Origin: Alistipes sp. | GTDB taxonomy: Bacteria; Bacteroidota; Bacteroidia; Bacteroidales; Rikenellaceae | DNA length: 64,000 nucleotides | Assembly: GCA_020026375.1 (NCBI GenBank) | Contig: JAHHQN010000006.1 | Location: forward strand, 1 to 64,000 | Reading direction: 5' to 3' | Shown: in pieces, positions 17,674 through 26,338 of the stretch | Numbering within the stretch: position 1 is the stretch's first letter | Layout: each line of letters opens with the position of its first letter | The notes under the pieces: model-generated | The model's database searches: none | Told to the model about the DNA's origin: nothing | What the model saw: only the letters and a program-made list of their open reading frames with translations | Translations under genes and position numbers: made by a program

Positions 17674-18666
17674 ATGATGCAAAAAGAGCACACTTCAGAG
17701 TCCCGAAAGCCCTCGAAAAAGAGCAAAATACACTCCCACGAGCTGGTATCGGAATCTTTCAGACTGAGAACCTACCGACTGATTCGGGAGATTCTCCTGG
17801 GCTTTATATTTGTGTCGATAGCCAATGTTCTGTTTTCGTACTTCTTCTACACCCCCAAAATCTACAAAATCAACAGCGAAAACCGCGAACTGGTCATCAA
17901 ATACCGCATTCTGCAAGACAAGATACGCACCGCACAGCGGCGCATCGACGATATCCGCCACCGCGACAACTTCGTCTACCGCTCGCTCTTCTCGACCGAC
18001 ACCCTCTCCACGGCCGGCGTGTGGCAGCCCTACCCCGACTCGAAATACGCCCACCTCGACGGCGACAACTACGAGGAGCTGATGACCTCCACCTGGCAGC
18101 AGCTCGATCTCATGGCCCGCTCGATATACATGGAGTCGGTCTCGCTCGACGAGATACAGGCCCTCTCCCACAAGAAGGAACAGATGTCGGAGGCCATTCC
18201 GGCCATCTGGCCCATCGACCGCAAACGATTCAAGAACAAACACATCGGTGCATTCAACATGCACCGCATGCACCCCACGCTGGGGTATGTGAGACCCCAC
18301 AAGGGTGTGGACTTCGGCGGCAAAATCGGCGACCCGGTATTCGCCACCGGCGACGCTCTGGTGGAGAACGCCTCGCCCATGCGCGGCTACGGAAAGCAGG
18401 TGCTGCTCGACCACAAATTCGGCTACAAGACCCGCTATGCCCACCTGAGCAAGGTGCTGGTCAAGGCCGGCGATTCGGTACGGCGCGGACAGCTCATCGC
18501 ACTGATGGGCAACACCGGCATATCGTCGGGTTCGCACCTCCACTACGAGGTGATTCACAAGGGGCATCATGTGAATCCCATCAACTACTTCAACCGCGAC
18601 ATGACTCCCGAAGACTACGAAAAGATGATGGAGAATATCCGCGAAACCAACTACGAAAAGTTGTAA
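17674..18666 (+). CDS. M23 family peptidase, membrane anchored (first of a tandem pair)
   Basis: Probable peptidoglycan endopeptidase, or an inactive regulator of one, anchored in the inner membrane and facing the periplasm. The 330-residue product has a cytoplasmic basic N-terminus, one membrane helix (about 36-58) and a charged helical linker (about 62-170). The LytM/peptidase_M23 domain has zinc ligands His209 and Asp213 in HKGVD and His290 in HLHYEV, with His257 and His288 also conserved. All catalytic residues are present, so activity is expected. The second peptidase starts four bases later; both share this domain order. Confidence 0.9.
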   Translation: MMQKEHTSESRKPSKKSKIHSHELVSESFRLRTYRLIREILLGFIFVSIANVLFSYFFYTPKIYKINSENRELVIKYRILQDKIRTAQRRIDDIRHRDNFVYRSLFSTDTLSTAGVWQPYPDSKYAHLDGDNYEELMTSTWQQLDLMARSIYMESVSLDEIQALSHKKEQMSEAIPAIWPIDRKRFKNKHIGAFNMHRMHPTLGYVRPHKGVDFGGKIGDPVFATGDALVENASPMRGYGKQVLLDHKFGYKTRYAHLSKVLVKAGDSVRRGQLIALMGNTGISSGSHLHYEVIHKGHHVNPINYFNRDMTPEDYEKMMENIRETNYEKL

Positions 18667-18670
18667 TACG

Positions 18671-19621
18671 ATGGCAGGAAAGAAAGATTTGGAACGTCTG
18701 CGCCGACAGAAGCGCAGAAAACAGAACATCTTGCGCGGCACGGTGTATCTGTTCGTGTGGTCGGGAATCGCCGTACTCTATTACCTCTCCATATCGCTGT
18801 TCTTCGACACCCCCTACGAGTATGAGTTGAAACACTCGACCGACGGACTCAAGAAGGAATACGAAGCACTGGTCAACCGCTACGACACTCTGTCGACGGT
18901 GCTGCACAACCTCTCGGAAAGAGACCGTCAGGTGTTCCGCACCCTCTTCGAGTCGGACCCCTACGACTTTGAGTCGGAGTACGAGAAGCGCAAGAGCATC
19001 ACCTACAACAACATCACCGAAAAATCGGCGACGGAACTCAAGCAGGACCTCAGCGACCGCATCTCCCTGCTCGAGCAGCAGCTCGGCCGGCTGACCGACA
19101 CCTACCGCCGCCTCCACACCGAAATCCGCCGCAACGGAGCCTCGTGCAACAACATACCGGCCATACAGCCCGTCATCAACAAGCAGCTCACCCTGCTGAC
19201 CGCCTCCTACGGCATGCGTATCCACCCCTTCTACAAGACCCTGCAGTCGCATCAGGGCGTGGACTACACCGTACCCGAAGGCTCGCGCGTGTTCGCCACG
19301 GCCGACGGTGTGGTCAAGGAGGTGGCACACCGCAACTCCACATCGGGACAGACGGTGGTCATCGACCACGGCAACGGCTATGAGACCTCCTACAACCACC
19401 TCTCGAAAATCGAGGTGCGCCGCGGTCAGAAGGTACGCCGCGGCGACATCATCGCACGCTCGGGCGACACCGGTCTCTCGCTGGCCCCCCACCTCCACTA
19501 CGAGGTACGGCTGCGCGGCATGAGGGTCGACCCCATTCACTATTTCTTCATGGAGCTGAACCCCACGGAGTATCAGCGCATGGTGAGAATTTCGCAATCA
19601 GGAATGCAATCATTTGACTGA
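18671..19621 (+). CDS. M23 family peptidase, membrane anchored (second of a tandem pair)
   Basis: Paralogue of the preceding gene with the same layout: basic cytoplasmic N-terminus, membrane helix (about 23-45), long coiled-coil-like region (about 50-152) and a C-terminal M23 domain. Metal-site residues His194 and Asp198 (HQGVD) and His276 (HLHYEV) are present, with His243 and His274. The product is 316 residues. Outside the peptidase domain the pair is divergent, suggesting different partners. It ends four bases before the HAD gene, so all three are cotranscribed. Confidence 0.9.
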   Translation: MAGKKDLERLRRQKRRKQNILRGTVYLFVWSGIAVLYYLSISLFFDTPYEYELKHSTDGLKKEYEALVNRYDTLSTVLHNLSERDRQVFRTLFESDPYDFESEYEKRKSITYNNITEKSATELKQDLSDRISLLEQQLGRLTDTYRRLHTEIRRNGASCNNIPAIQPVINKQLTLLTASYGMRIHPFYKTLQSHQGVDYTVPEGSRVFATADGVVKEVAHRNSTSGQTVVIDHGNGYETSYNHLSKIEVRRGQKVRRGDIIARSGDTGLSLAPHLHYEVRLRGMRVDPIHYFFMELNPTEYQRMVRISQSGMQSFD

Positions 19622-19625
19622 CACG

Positions 19626-20219
19626 ATGATAAACTCAAACATCAAACTCATCATCCTCGACTTCGACGGCACACTGGCCGACACGCGCGAGGCACACACC
19701 AAGGCCTATTTGCAAACCCTCGGTGAGGCGGGCATCGCCATCTCGAAGGAGGAGTACGAAGCCCGTTACTTCGGCATGCGCTGCCACGAATTTCTCGAGG
19801 AGCTGGGCATCGCCGACTTCGACACCCGCGAACGGCTCCGTCTGCGAAAGATTGACCTCTACCCCGGATTCTTCGACTCGTTGAAAATCAACCGTCCGCT
19901 GTGGGACTTCTGCCGTGCCTTCCAGCAGAGGGGCGTGAAGGTGTGGATTGTGTCGACGGGCAGCCGCGCCAACATCGAGAACGCCATGAACTATCTGGGC
20001 ATCGGCAGCTCGAAGTCCGCCCCCCAAAGAGAGGGATATGTCGACGGCATACTGTGCGGTGCCGACATCGAGCACAGCAAACCCGCGCCCGACTGCTTCC
20101 TCGAAGCCATGCGAAGAGAGGGCTGCACTCCACGGGAGACCATCATCTTCGAGGATTCGAAAATCGGACTCACGGCGGCGGCCGCTTCGGGTGCGTCATT
20201 CTTCAAGGTGGAGATCTAA
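19626..20219 (+). CDS. HAD-superfamily phosphatase
   Basis: Haloacid-dehalogenase fold hydrolase, subfamily IA (beta-phosphoglucomutase/phosphoglycolate phosphatase-like). The 197-residue product has motif I DFDGTLAD, motif II S-T-G-S (VSTGSR), the lysine of HSKPAPD and motif IV FEDSKIG. The start is ATG at 19626; a TTG 12 bases upstream would overlap the preceding stop and is less likely. Substrate cannot be read from sequence. Position in the M23 operon may reflect only transcriptional convenience. Confidence 0.88.
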   Translation: MINSNIKLIILDFDGTLADTREAHTKAYLQTLGEAGIAISKEEYEARYFGMRCHEFLEELGIADFDTRERLRLRKIDLYPGFFDSLKINRPLWDFCRAFQQRGVKVWIVSTGSRANIENAMNYLGIGSSKSAPQREGYVDGILCGADIEHSKPAPDCFLEAMRREGCTPRETIIFEDSKIGLTAAAASGASFFKVEI

Positions 20220-20257
20220 ACCATCGGGAAAATTCTCCAGGAGCGAAAAACCTCAAC

Positions 20258-20297
20258 AAAAGGGACACGGCACGAAATTGCCATGTCCCTTTTATTA
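20258..20297 (+). terminator. Terminator of the M23-HAD operon
   Basis: Stem AAAAGGGACA (20258-20267) pairs with TGTCCCTTTT (20284-20293), with a smaller inner GGCA/TGCC stem. The T-rich 3' arm and the following TATTA complete the signal. Confidence 0.8.
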
Positions 20298-20430
20298 TAG
20301 GTATTCAAACAGTCCGCACCGCACGCGAACTACATTCGACGCCCCTCATTCGGGAGACTCCCGACCAAAAAACGTGCAGTCGGGCGAAGAAAATATTCCT
20401 AAAATAGTTGAAAAAAGAGGCATAAAAGAT

Positions 20431-20438
20431 TAAATTTG
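20431..20438 (+). promoter_or_regulatory. Promoter -7 element of the beta-galactosidase gene
   Basis: TAAATTTG matches TAnnTTTG and sits 24 bases upstream of the ATG at 20463. The in-frame TTG inside this element cannot be the start codon if the promoter call is right. Confidence 0.6.
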
Positions 20439-20462
20439 CAGATAGCAAACCTATCTACAACC

Positions 20463-23400
20463 ATGAATAAATTAATCTTTACCCTGCTGCTTTGCGCAGG
20501 GATAAGTCTCGAGGGCGTGAGCCAACCCCTCGAAGGCTTCGCCTATGGCAAGGCGGCAGCCCCCACGGGGAACGAGTGGGAATCGCCCCAACAACTCTCG
20601 CTGAACAAGGAACAGCCCCGCGCGCGGTTCTTCACCTTTGCCGATATCACCGAAGCACGTGAGGTGCTGCCCGACAACAGCTCCTACTACCGTTCGCTCG
20701 ACGGAAAGTGGCAATTCCACTGGGTGGGCAACCCCTCGGAGCGCGAAACCGACTTCTTCCGCACGGATTTCGACGACTCGTCATGGGACACGGTCGATGT
20801 GCCGATGAACTGGAACGTCTACGGACTGCAGGACGACGGCTCGCAGAAGTATGGCACCCCCATCTATGTCAACCAGCCCGTCATCTTCCACCACACGGTG
20901 GCCGTCGACGACTGGCGCGGCGGCGTGATGCGCGAACCCGACAAACGACACACCACCTACCGCCACCGCAACGAGGTGGGTGCCTACCGCCGCACGTTCA
21001 CCCTGCCCGACAACTGGAAGGGACGACAGGTCTACATCAATTTCGACGGTGTGGACTCCTTCTTCTACCTGTGGCTCAACGGCCGTTACGTCGGTTTCTC
21101 GAAGAACTCGCGCAACACGGCCGCCTTCGACATCACCGACTATCTCAAAAAGGGCGAGAATCTGGTGGCGGTGGAGGTCTACCGCAACTCCGACGCCTCG
21201 TTCCTCGAATCGCAGGACATGTTCCGTCTGCCGGGCATCTTCCGCACCGTGTCGCTGACCTCCACCGCCAGGACACAGATTCGCGACCTGAGGGTGCGCA
21301 CCTCGTTCGACGCGGAGATGGACGACACCACCGCCCACATAGAGGTCGACTTGAGAAACCTCTCCTCCAAACCGCTCAAGGGCGGCCGGCTCACGGCGCG
21401 TCTCTACAAGAATCTGCTCTACGACGACACCAACACCGAATTGCGCAATGCCGTCTGCACCACGACAGTGGAGAAGCTGTCCGCAGGTGACAGCCGCACG
21501 CTGAAGATGGAGATGGAGGTAGCGCACCCCGACCCCTGGTCGGCGGAAGCACCCCACCGCTACACGCTGGTGGTGAGTCTGACGGACAAACGCGGCCGCA
21601 CGATAGAGACCGTGTCGACTTACATGGGTTTCCGACAGGTGGAAATCCGCGACACGCGCGCCGAGGACGACGAGTTCGGACTGGCGGGACGCTACTACTA
21701 CCTCAACGGCAAACCCATAAAGATGAAGGGTGTCAACCGCCACGAGACCAATCCCGAACGCGGCCACGCCGTCACACGCGAACAGATGGAGCGCGAGGTG
21801 ATGCTCATGAAGCGCGCCAACATCAACCATGTGCGCAACGCCCACTACCCCGACGCCCCCTACTGGTATTATCTGTGTGACAAATACGGCATCTATCTCG
21901 AGGACGAGGCCAACATCGAGAGCCACGAATACTACTACGGCAAAGCCTCGCTGTCCCACGTTCCGGAGTTCGAGGCGGCGCATGTGGCCCGTGTGATGGA
22001 GATGGCCCACGCCTCGGTCAACCACCCGTCGGTGGTCATCTGGTCACTGGGCAACGAGGCAGGTCCGGGCGACAACTTCAAGAAAGCCTACCGCGCATTA
22101 CACGAATTCGATGCCTCACGTCCCGTGCAGTATGAGCGCAACAACGCCATTGTCGACATGGGTTCGAACCAGTACCCCTCCATCGGCTGGGTACAGCATG
22201 CCGTCACCGGCAAGGCCGACATCAAATATCCGTTCCACATCTCGGAGTACGCCCACTCGATGGGCAATGCAGGCGGCAATCTGAAAGACTACTGGGAAGC
22301 CATCGAGTCGAGCAACTTCTTCGTCGGCGGTGCCATCTGGGACTGGGTCGACCAGGCATTCCTGACCCACGACCCCAAAACCGGCGACAGATACATGGGT
22401 TACGGCGGTGACTTCGGCGACCGTCCCAACGACCACACCTTCTGCATGAACGGCATCATGTTCCCCGACCTGAGTCCCAAACCCGAATACCACGAGGTGA
22501 AGAAGGTCTACCAGAATGCCGGCATACGGTTCAACGAGCAGGAGGAAATCGAGATTTTCAACAAGCGGTACTTCGAGACACTCGACGACCTGACCCTCAG
22601 GGTCACCCTCATGGAGAACGGTGTGGCCACACAGTCCTACACCGAAAAACTGCCCGTGATAGCTCCGCGCTCGTCGAAAAGCGTGGCCCTGAAATTCGAT
22701 GCCCGACAGTGCCGTCCCGAGAGCGAATATTTCGTGATGGTGCAGTTGTGTCAGGCGCAGAGCATCCCCTGGGCCGACAGAGGATACCCCCAGATGGAGG
22801 AGCAGTTGTTGTGGCAACCTGCACAGAAGTATGCTCCGCTGGCCGAAACGGCCTGTGAGGGGGAGATGCTGCGTGTGGAGCGCACCGAAGAGCTGACCTC
22901 GATGGGCAACTCGCGGCTGCAACTCCGCATGGACAACCGCCGCGGCGTGATTTACAGCATGACCTACGACGGCAAGACCCTCATCGCCCCCGGAGCGCAG
23001 ATGCGTCTCTCGGCCTTCCGCGCACCGGTCGACAACGACAACTGGGCGGAGAAGGAGTGGTTCCGACTGGGTCTCCACGACCTGGAGGAGCAGGTGGTGG
23101 ACTCGGCCTGCGAACAACTCGCCGACGGCACGGTGGTGGTGCAGTACACCGTGAAGTCACAGGGCAGCCACGAGAGCCGGCTGCGTCTGTGCGACGACAA
23201 CACCTACGAAATCGACCGGCTGCGACCGCTCGGCGAGGAGGATTTCCACTTCCTCTCCAACCGCATCTGGACCGTATATCCCGACGGCACGGTGGAACTC
23301 AACAGTGCGATAACGGGCAGCAATCCCTCCGTGCCTCTTGCACGCATCGGCTATGAGCTGGCACTGCCTTCGTCGCTGCACCAGATGACCTACTACGGCC

Positions 23401-24464
23401 GCGGCCCCCACAACAACTACAACGACAGAGCCGCAGGCGCCTTCTTCGGCCACTACACCTCGACCACCGAGGAGCAGTTCGTCGCCTTCCCCAAGCCACA
23501 GGACATGGCCAACAGGGAGGAGGTACGCTGGTGTGCGCTCACCGACACATCGGGCGCAGGCCTGCTGGTGGTGGCGGCCGACAACCTGTCGACCTCGGCA
23601 CTGCCGTGGAACAGCATGGAGCTGTGCATGGCCGCCCACCCCTATCAGCTGCCCGCCTCGTCGGCCACATGGCTCAACATCGATGGCAAGGTGAGCGGTC
23701 TGGGCGGCAACAGTTGCGGGCAGGGCGCACCGCTGCGTCCCGACCGTGTGATGTCGGGGCTCAACACCGTGAACTTCATGCTGCGTCCCGTGGTCGGGGG
23801 CGACGACCTGCAACGCAAGGCGGAGGTGAGTCCCTCGGGCGTGCAGCCCGTGACCGTCACGCGCGACCGCAAGGGACGTGTGTCGATGTCGTGCGCACGC
23901 AACGACGCCCGGATTTACTACCGCGCAGGCCGCAACGCAAAGCCCCGACGCTACACCTCGCTCATCGCCTGGGAGAAGGGCGGCGAGCTGACCGTGTGGG
24001 AGGAGCGCACCCCCGGTCTGAAGACCACCCACTCGTTCGACGAAATCAAGAGTGTGCCGCTGACGGTGAAATACGCCTCGAGCGAGGAGATGGAGTGCGA
24101 AGCCCGTCATCTGATTGACGGCGACCCCTCGACCATCTGGCACACGACCTACTCGGTCACCGTGGCACAATACCCCCACTACATCGAATTCGATGCCGGC
24201 GAGGAGTATGACCTCCACGGCTGCCGCTACCTGCCCCGTCAGCAGGGATTCAACGGCACAATCCGCCACTACCGCATAGAGACGAGCCGCGACGGCGAAC
24301 AGTGGGAGAAGGTGGCCGAAGGAGAATTCGAACGTTCACAGAAGATGCAGTCGGTGGTCTTCCCCTCGACAGTCAGGGCCCGTTATCTGCGCTTCACGGC
24401 TCTCGATGCCCACGACGGACAGGACTTCGCGTCGGGTGCGGAGTTCGAGCTGATAAAGGATTAA
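20463..24464 (+). CDS. Secreted GH2 beta-galactosidase with C-terminal CBM32-like domain
   Basis: Hydrolyses terminal beta-linked galactose from host or dietary glycans in the periplasm or at the surface. The 1333-residue product starts at ATG 20463 with a cleavable signal (MNKLIFTLLLCAGISLEGVS). It contains the GH2 jelly-roll, immunoglobulin-like and TIM-barrel domains: acid/base Glu532 in WSLGNEAG and nucleophile Glu595 in HISEYAHSMGN. The small-chain domain follows (about 770-1080). The last 140 residues form an F5/8 type C (CBM32-like) galactose-binding domain with HLIDGDPSTIWHT and VRARYLRF motifs. It is monocistronic, flanked by its own promoter and terminator, and no PUL regulators are adjacent. 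Confidence 0.95.
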   Translation: MNKLIFTLLLCAGISLEGVSQPLEGFAYGKAAAPTGNEWESPQQLSLNKEQPRARFFTFADITEAREVLPDNSSYYRSLDGKWQFHWVGNPSERETDFFRTDFDDSSWDTVDVPMNWNVYGLQDDGSQKYGTPIYVNQPVIFHHTVAVDDWRGGVMREPDKRHTTYRHRNEVGAYRRTFTLPDNWKGRQVYINFDGVDSFFYLWLNGRYVGFSKNSRNTAAFDITDYLKKGENLVAVEVYRNSDASFLESQDMFRLPGIFRTVSLTSTARTQIRDLRVRTSFDAEMDDTTAHIEVDLRNLSSKPLKGGRLTARLYKNLLYDDTNTELRNAVCTTTVEKLSAGDSRTLKMEMEVAHPDPWSAEAPHRYTLVVSLTDKRGRTIETVSTYMGFRQVEIRDTRAEDDEFGLAGRYYYLNGKPIKMKGVNRHETNPERGHAVTREQMEREVMLMKRANINHVRNAHYPDAPYWYYLCDKYGIYLEDEANIESHEYYYGKASLSHVPEFEAAHVARVMEMAHASVNHPSVVIWSLGNEAGPGDNFKKAYRALHEFDASRPVQYERNNAIVDMGSNQYPSIGWVQHAVTGKADIKYPFHISEYAHSMGNAGGNLKDYWEAIESSNFFVGGAIWDWVDQAFLTHDPKTGDRYMGYGGDFGDRPNDHTFCMNGIMFPDLSPKPEYHEVKKVYQNAGIRFNEQEEIEIFNKRYFETLDDLTLRVTLMENGVATQSYTEKLPVIAPRSSKSVALKFDARQCRPESEYFVMVQLCQAQSIPWADRGYPQMEEQLLWQPAQKYAPLAETACEGEMLRVERTEELTSMGNSRLQLRMDNRRGVIYSMTYDGKTLIAPGAQMRLSAFRAPVDNDNWAEKEWFRLGLHDLEEQVVDSACEQLADGTVVVQYTVKSQGSHESRLRLCDDNTYEIDRLRPLGEEDFHFLSNRIWTVYPDGTVELNSAITGSNPSVPLARIGYELALPSSLHQMTYYGRGPHNNYNDRAAGAFFGHYTSTTEEQFVAFPKPQDMANREEVRWCALTDTSGAGLLVVAADNLSTSALPWNSMELCMAAHPYQLPASSATWLNIDGKVSGLGGNSCGQGAPLRPDRVMSGLNTVNFMLRPVVGGDDLQRKAEVSPSGVQPVTVTRDRKGRVSMSCARNDARIYYRAGRNAKPRRYTSLIAWEKGGELTVWEERTPGLKTTHSFDEIKSVPLTVKYASSEEMECEARHLIDGDPSTIWHTTYSVTVAQYPHYIEFDAGEEYDLHGCRYLPRQQGFNGTIRHYRIETSRDGEQWEKVAEGEFERSQKMQSVVFPSTVRARYLRFTALDAHDGQDFASGAEFELIKD

Positions 24465-24503
24465 GCGACACACGGTTACCTCATCGGGAACCTGTCACAG
24501 AAG

Positions 24504-24540
24504 AAAAGGAGTATCGGAATTGTCCGATGCTCCTTTTTTT
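24504..24540 (+). terminator. Terminator of the beta-galactosidase gene
   Basis: Stem AAAAGGAGTATCGGA (24504-24518) pairs with TCCGATGCTCCTTTT (24523-24537) with one mismatch and a 4-base loop, followed by more T. It isolates the riboswitch transcript from upstream transcription. Confidence 0.9.
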
Positions 24541-24619
24541 ATCAGAGGGAAGCGAGTATTTACAAATCGCTATGAATAAGCACATTAAGTAGCAACAGGA
24601 AGTTTTTTTTCGCAAAAAA

Positions 24620-24650
24620 TTGTGCTTTTCGGATTCTTTTTCTACATTTG
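24620..24650 (+). promoter_or_regulatory. Promoter of the B12-riboswitch operon
   Basis: TTG at 24620-24622 and TACATTTG at 24643-24650 are 20 bases apart, the usual Bacteroidetes -33/-7 arrangement. Transcription would begin about 24655, directly ahead of the aptamer. Confidence 0.65.
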
Positions 24651-24654
24651 CGGC

Positions 24655-24840
24655 GCTAATGGTTCGCAACTTCACGCTTGCGACGCAAAAGGGAATCAGG
24701 TGAAAGTCCTGAACAGACCCGCTGCTGTAAGCTCCATGCAAACCGCATATCACGAATCGAAAGGATTCAGTCACTGTTGGCAACAATGGGAAGGCGATAT
24801 GTCGGAGGAGCAAGTCAGAATACCTGCCATCAGCTTGTAC
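24655..24840 (+). ncRNA. Cobalamin (B12) riboswitch
   Basis: The conserved core of the cobalamin riboswitch family is present in the correct order: GGGAATCAGGTGAAAGTCC (24691-24709), ACCCGCTGCTGTAA (24717-24730), TCACTG (24771-24776), GGGAAGGCG (24788-24796) and the B12 box GTCAGAATACCTGCC (24814-24828). The region binds adenosyl- or methylcobalamin and normally shuts off downstream genes when B12 is plentiful. The next genes are an LRR lipoprotein and a beta-propeller lipoprotein, not the usual btuB or biosynthesis genes. Exact aptamer ends need a covariance-model fit. Confidence 0.9.
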
Positions 24841-25039
24841 TTTTCACACGATGATGAACTTCCGGGGAATGAAGTAAATCATGACATACCTTGACAAGGG
24901 CTATGCTCAACGGCCGACAACAAGCCGCAACGCCCACCCTGAAAAAGGTCAGCATGCTGTCGCAGACGACACTCCTCCCTGTGTGAAATCCATCGTCGGG
25001 AGAGGTTGACCAAACTAATCATTCAAATAAAAACAAGGT
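24841..25039 (+). other. Leader between B12 aptamer and first gene (expression platform)
   Basis: About 200 bases without a gene. There is no hairpin followed by a T-run, so control is more likely at translation than by termination. Complementary segments include TTTCACAC (24842-24849) with GTGTGAAA (24981-24988), and CCTCCC (about 24974-24979) with a GGGAG near 24998-25002. These could form alternative helices near the start codon at 25040. This is a reading of complementarity only. Confidence 0.4.
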
Positions 25040-26326
25040 ATGTTAAAAAAAGAATTCTTCGCCTTGCTCCTCATGGCAGGAGCTATGGGCCTGACCGGTT
25101 GCGAGGGCCAATCGGACATCGAGATTCAGCCCTCTTCGAACGACAATCAACACGAAATCCTCACCACTCGCGGTGAAGCCTACCGCAGCGACAGTCTGGC
25201 TCTGGTGGCCCTCTACCGCTCGACCAACGGCGACGAATGGAGCCGCAACGACGGTTGGCTCTACCCCAACAATGAGCTCAAGGAGTGGTACGGTGTGAGA
25301 ACGGCCGTCATCGACGGTCAGGAGCGCGTCATCTCGCTGCGACTGGGCGGCAACCGTCTCTCGGGCGAGCTTCCCGCCGAATTGGGCAACCTCACCGCCC
25401 TGCAGGTGTTCGACCTCTCGGACAACTACCGTCTGGGCGGCGTGATTCCCGAAGAGTTCTACAACATGAAGGAACTGCGTGTGTGGAAAATGCGCTTCAG
25501 CAACGTACACGGCTCTCTCTCGCAGAAAATCGGCCAGCTCAATCAGATCGACTCACTCGAGTTGTGGGGCGCACCCTGGGACATGACCCAGAACGGCTAC
25601 AAGCCCAAAGCCGAGGACACCTATCTTTCGGGTGAGATTCCCGCCGAAATCGGCCAGCTCAACAAGGCTTCCTACATCGTGCTGGGACGCAACAACTTCA
25701 CCGGCGAGATTCCCGCCGAAATCGGCCAGCTGGAGCGTCTGGAGTACCTCGACATCGCACGTTGCCAGCTCTCGGGCAACCTCCCCGCAGAACTGGGTCA
25801 GCTCAAGAAGCTCTCCACCCTCTTCGTGTCGGGCAACCGTCTCTCGGGTGAGATTCCCGCCCAGATGGGCGAGATGACCTCTCTCAAGGAGTTCTATGCC
25901 GACGAGAACCAGCTCACCGGAACCATTCCCTCGTCATTTGCACAACTGCCCCGTCTGCTGCGTCTGTCGCTGGCCGACAACCGTCTCTCGGGTGAGATTC
26001 CCGCCGTGGCTTCGCAGATGGAGCATCTGGGTCTGCTCTACCTCGACAACAACAACTTCACCGGCGAGATTCCTTCCGAACTGGGCGGCAAGCAGCAGCC
26101 CCTGCTCGTGGCCGTGAGCCTGATGAACAACAACCTCACCGGCAACCTGCCCGCAAAGACTCCCCACGACTACTATGTCGACGGCAAATACTACGGCGTG
26201 GTCTACACCTCGTTCTATGTCAGCGGCAACCGTCTCTCGGGCAAGATTCCTTCGGACTACATCATCGACGGCCAGCTGCAGGAGAACCTCCTTCCCCAGC
26301 AGGAAGGCTACGACCTGGTGAAATAA
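25040..26326 (+). CDS. Leucine-rich-repeat lipoprotein under B12 riboswitch control
   Basis: The 428-residue product has a lipoprotein signal (LTG-C, Cys21) without the usual S-D-D-D export tag. An N-terminal cap (about 45-85, ...SDSLALVALYRSTNGDEWSRNDGW...) of the kind seen before plant-type LRRs comes next, then about ten repeats of the form L-x-L-x-x-N-x-[LF]-[ST]-G-x-[IL]-P-x-x-[LI]-G-x-L. The repeats run to the C-terminus. LRR solenoids bind proteins or other ligands; the ligand is unknown. Position directly behind a cobalamin riboswitch, and 12 bases before a BtuG-like propeller gene, suggests a part in capture of B12 or of B12-carrying protein at the cell surface. This is inference. 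Confidence 0.85.
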   Translation: MLKKEFFALLLMAGAMGLTGCEGQSDIEIQPSSNDNQHEILTTRGEAYRSDSLALVALYRSTNGDEWSRNDGWLYPNNELKEWYGVRTAVIDGQERVISLRLGGNRLSGELPAELGNLTALQVFDLSDNYRLGGVIPEEFYNMKELRVWKMRFSNVHGSLSQKIGQLNQIDSLELWGAPWDMTQNGYKPKAEDTYLSGEIPAEIGQLNKASYIVLGRNNFTGEIPAEIGQLERLEYLDIARCQLSGNLPAELGQLKKLSTLFVSGNRLSGEIPAQMGEMTSLKEFYADENQLTGTIPSSFAQLPRLLRLSLADNRLSGEIPAVASQMEHLGLLYLDNNNFTGEIPSELGGKQQPLLVAVSLMNNNLTGNLPAKTPHDYYVDGKYYGVVYTSFYVSGNRLSGKIPSDYIIDGQLQENLLPQQEGYDLVK

Positions 26327-26338
26327 ACCCTTACGACA

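Noticed and set aside
20436..20462. TTG at 20436 as start of the beta-galactosidase.
   Set aside because: It falls inside the -7 promoter element and would put extra residues ahead of a clean signal peptide; ATG 20463 is preferred.
24622..24894. A 90-codon open frame over the riboswitch.
   Set aside because: It runs through the aptamer and has no domain or conserved start; riboswitch motifs explain the sequence better.
25600..26130. Repeats resembling a CRISPR array.
   Set aside because: They are in-frame codons of leucine-rich repeats, with coding spacers of one fixed length; no cas genes are present.
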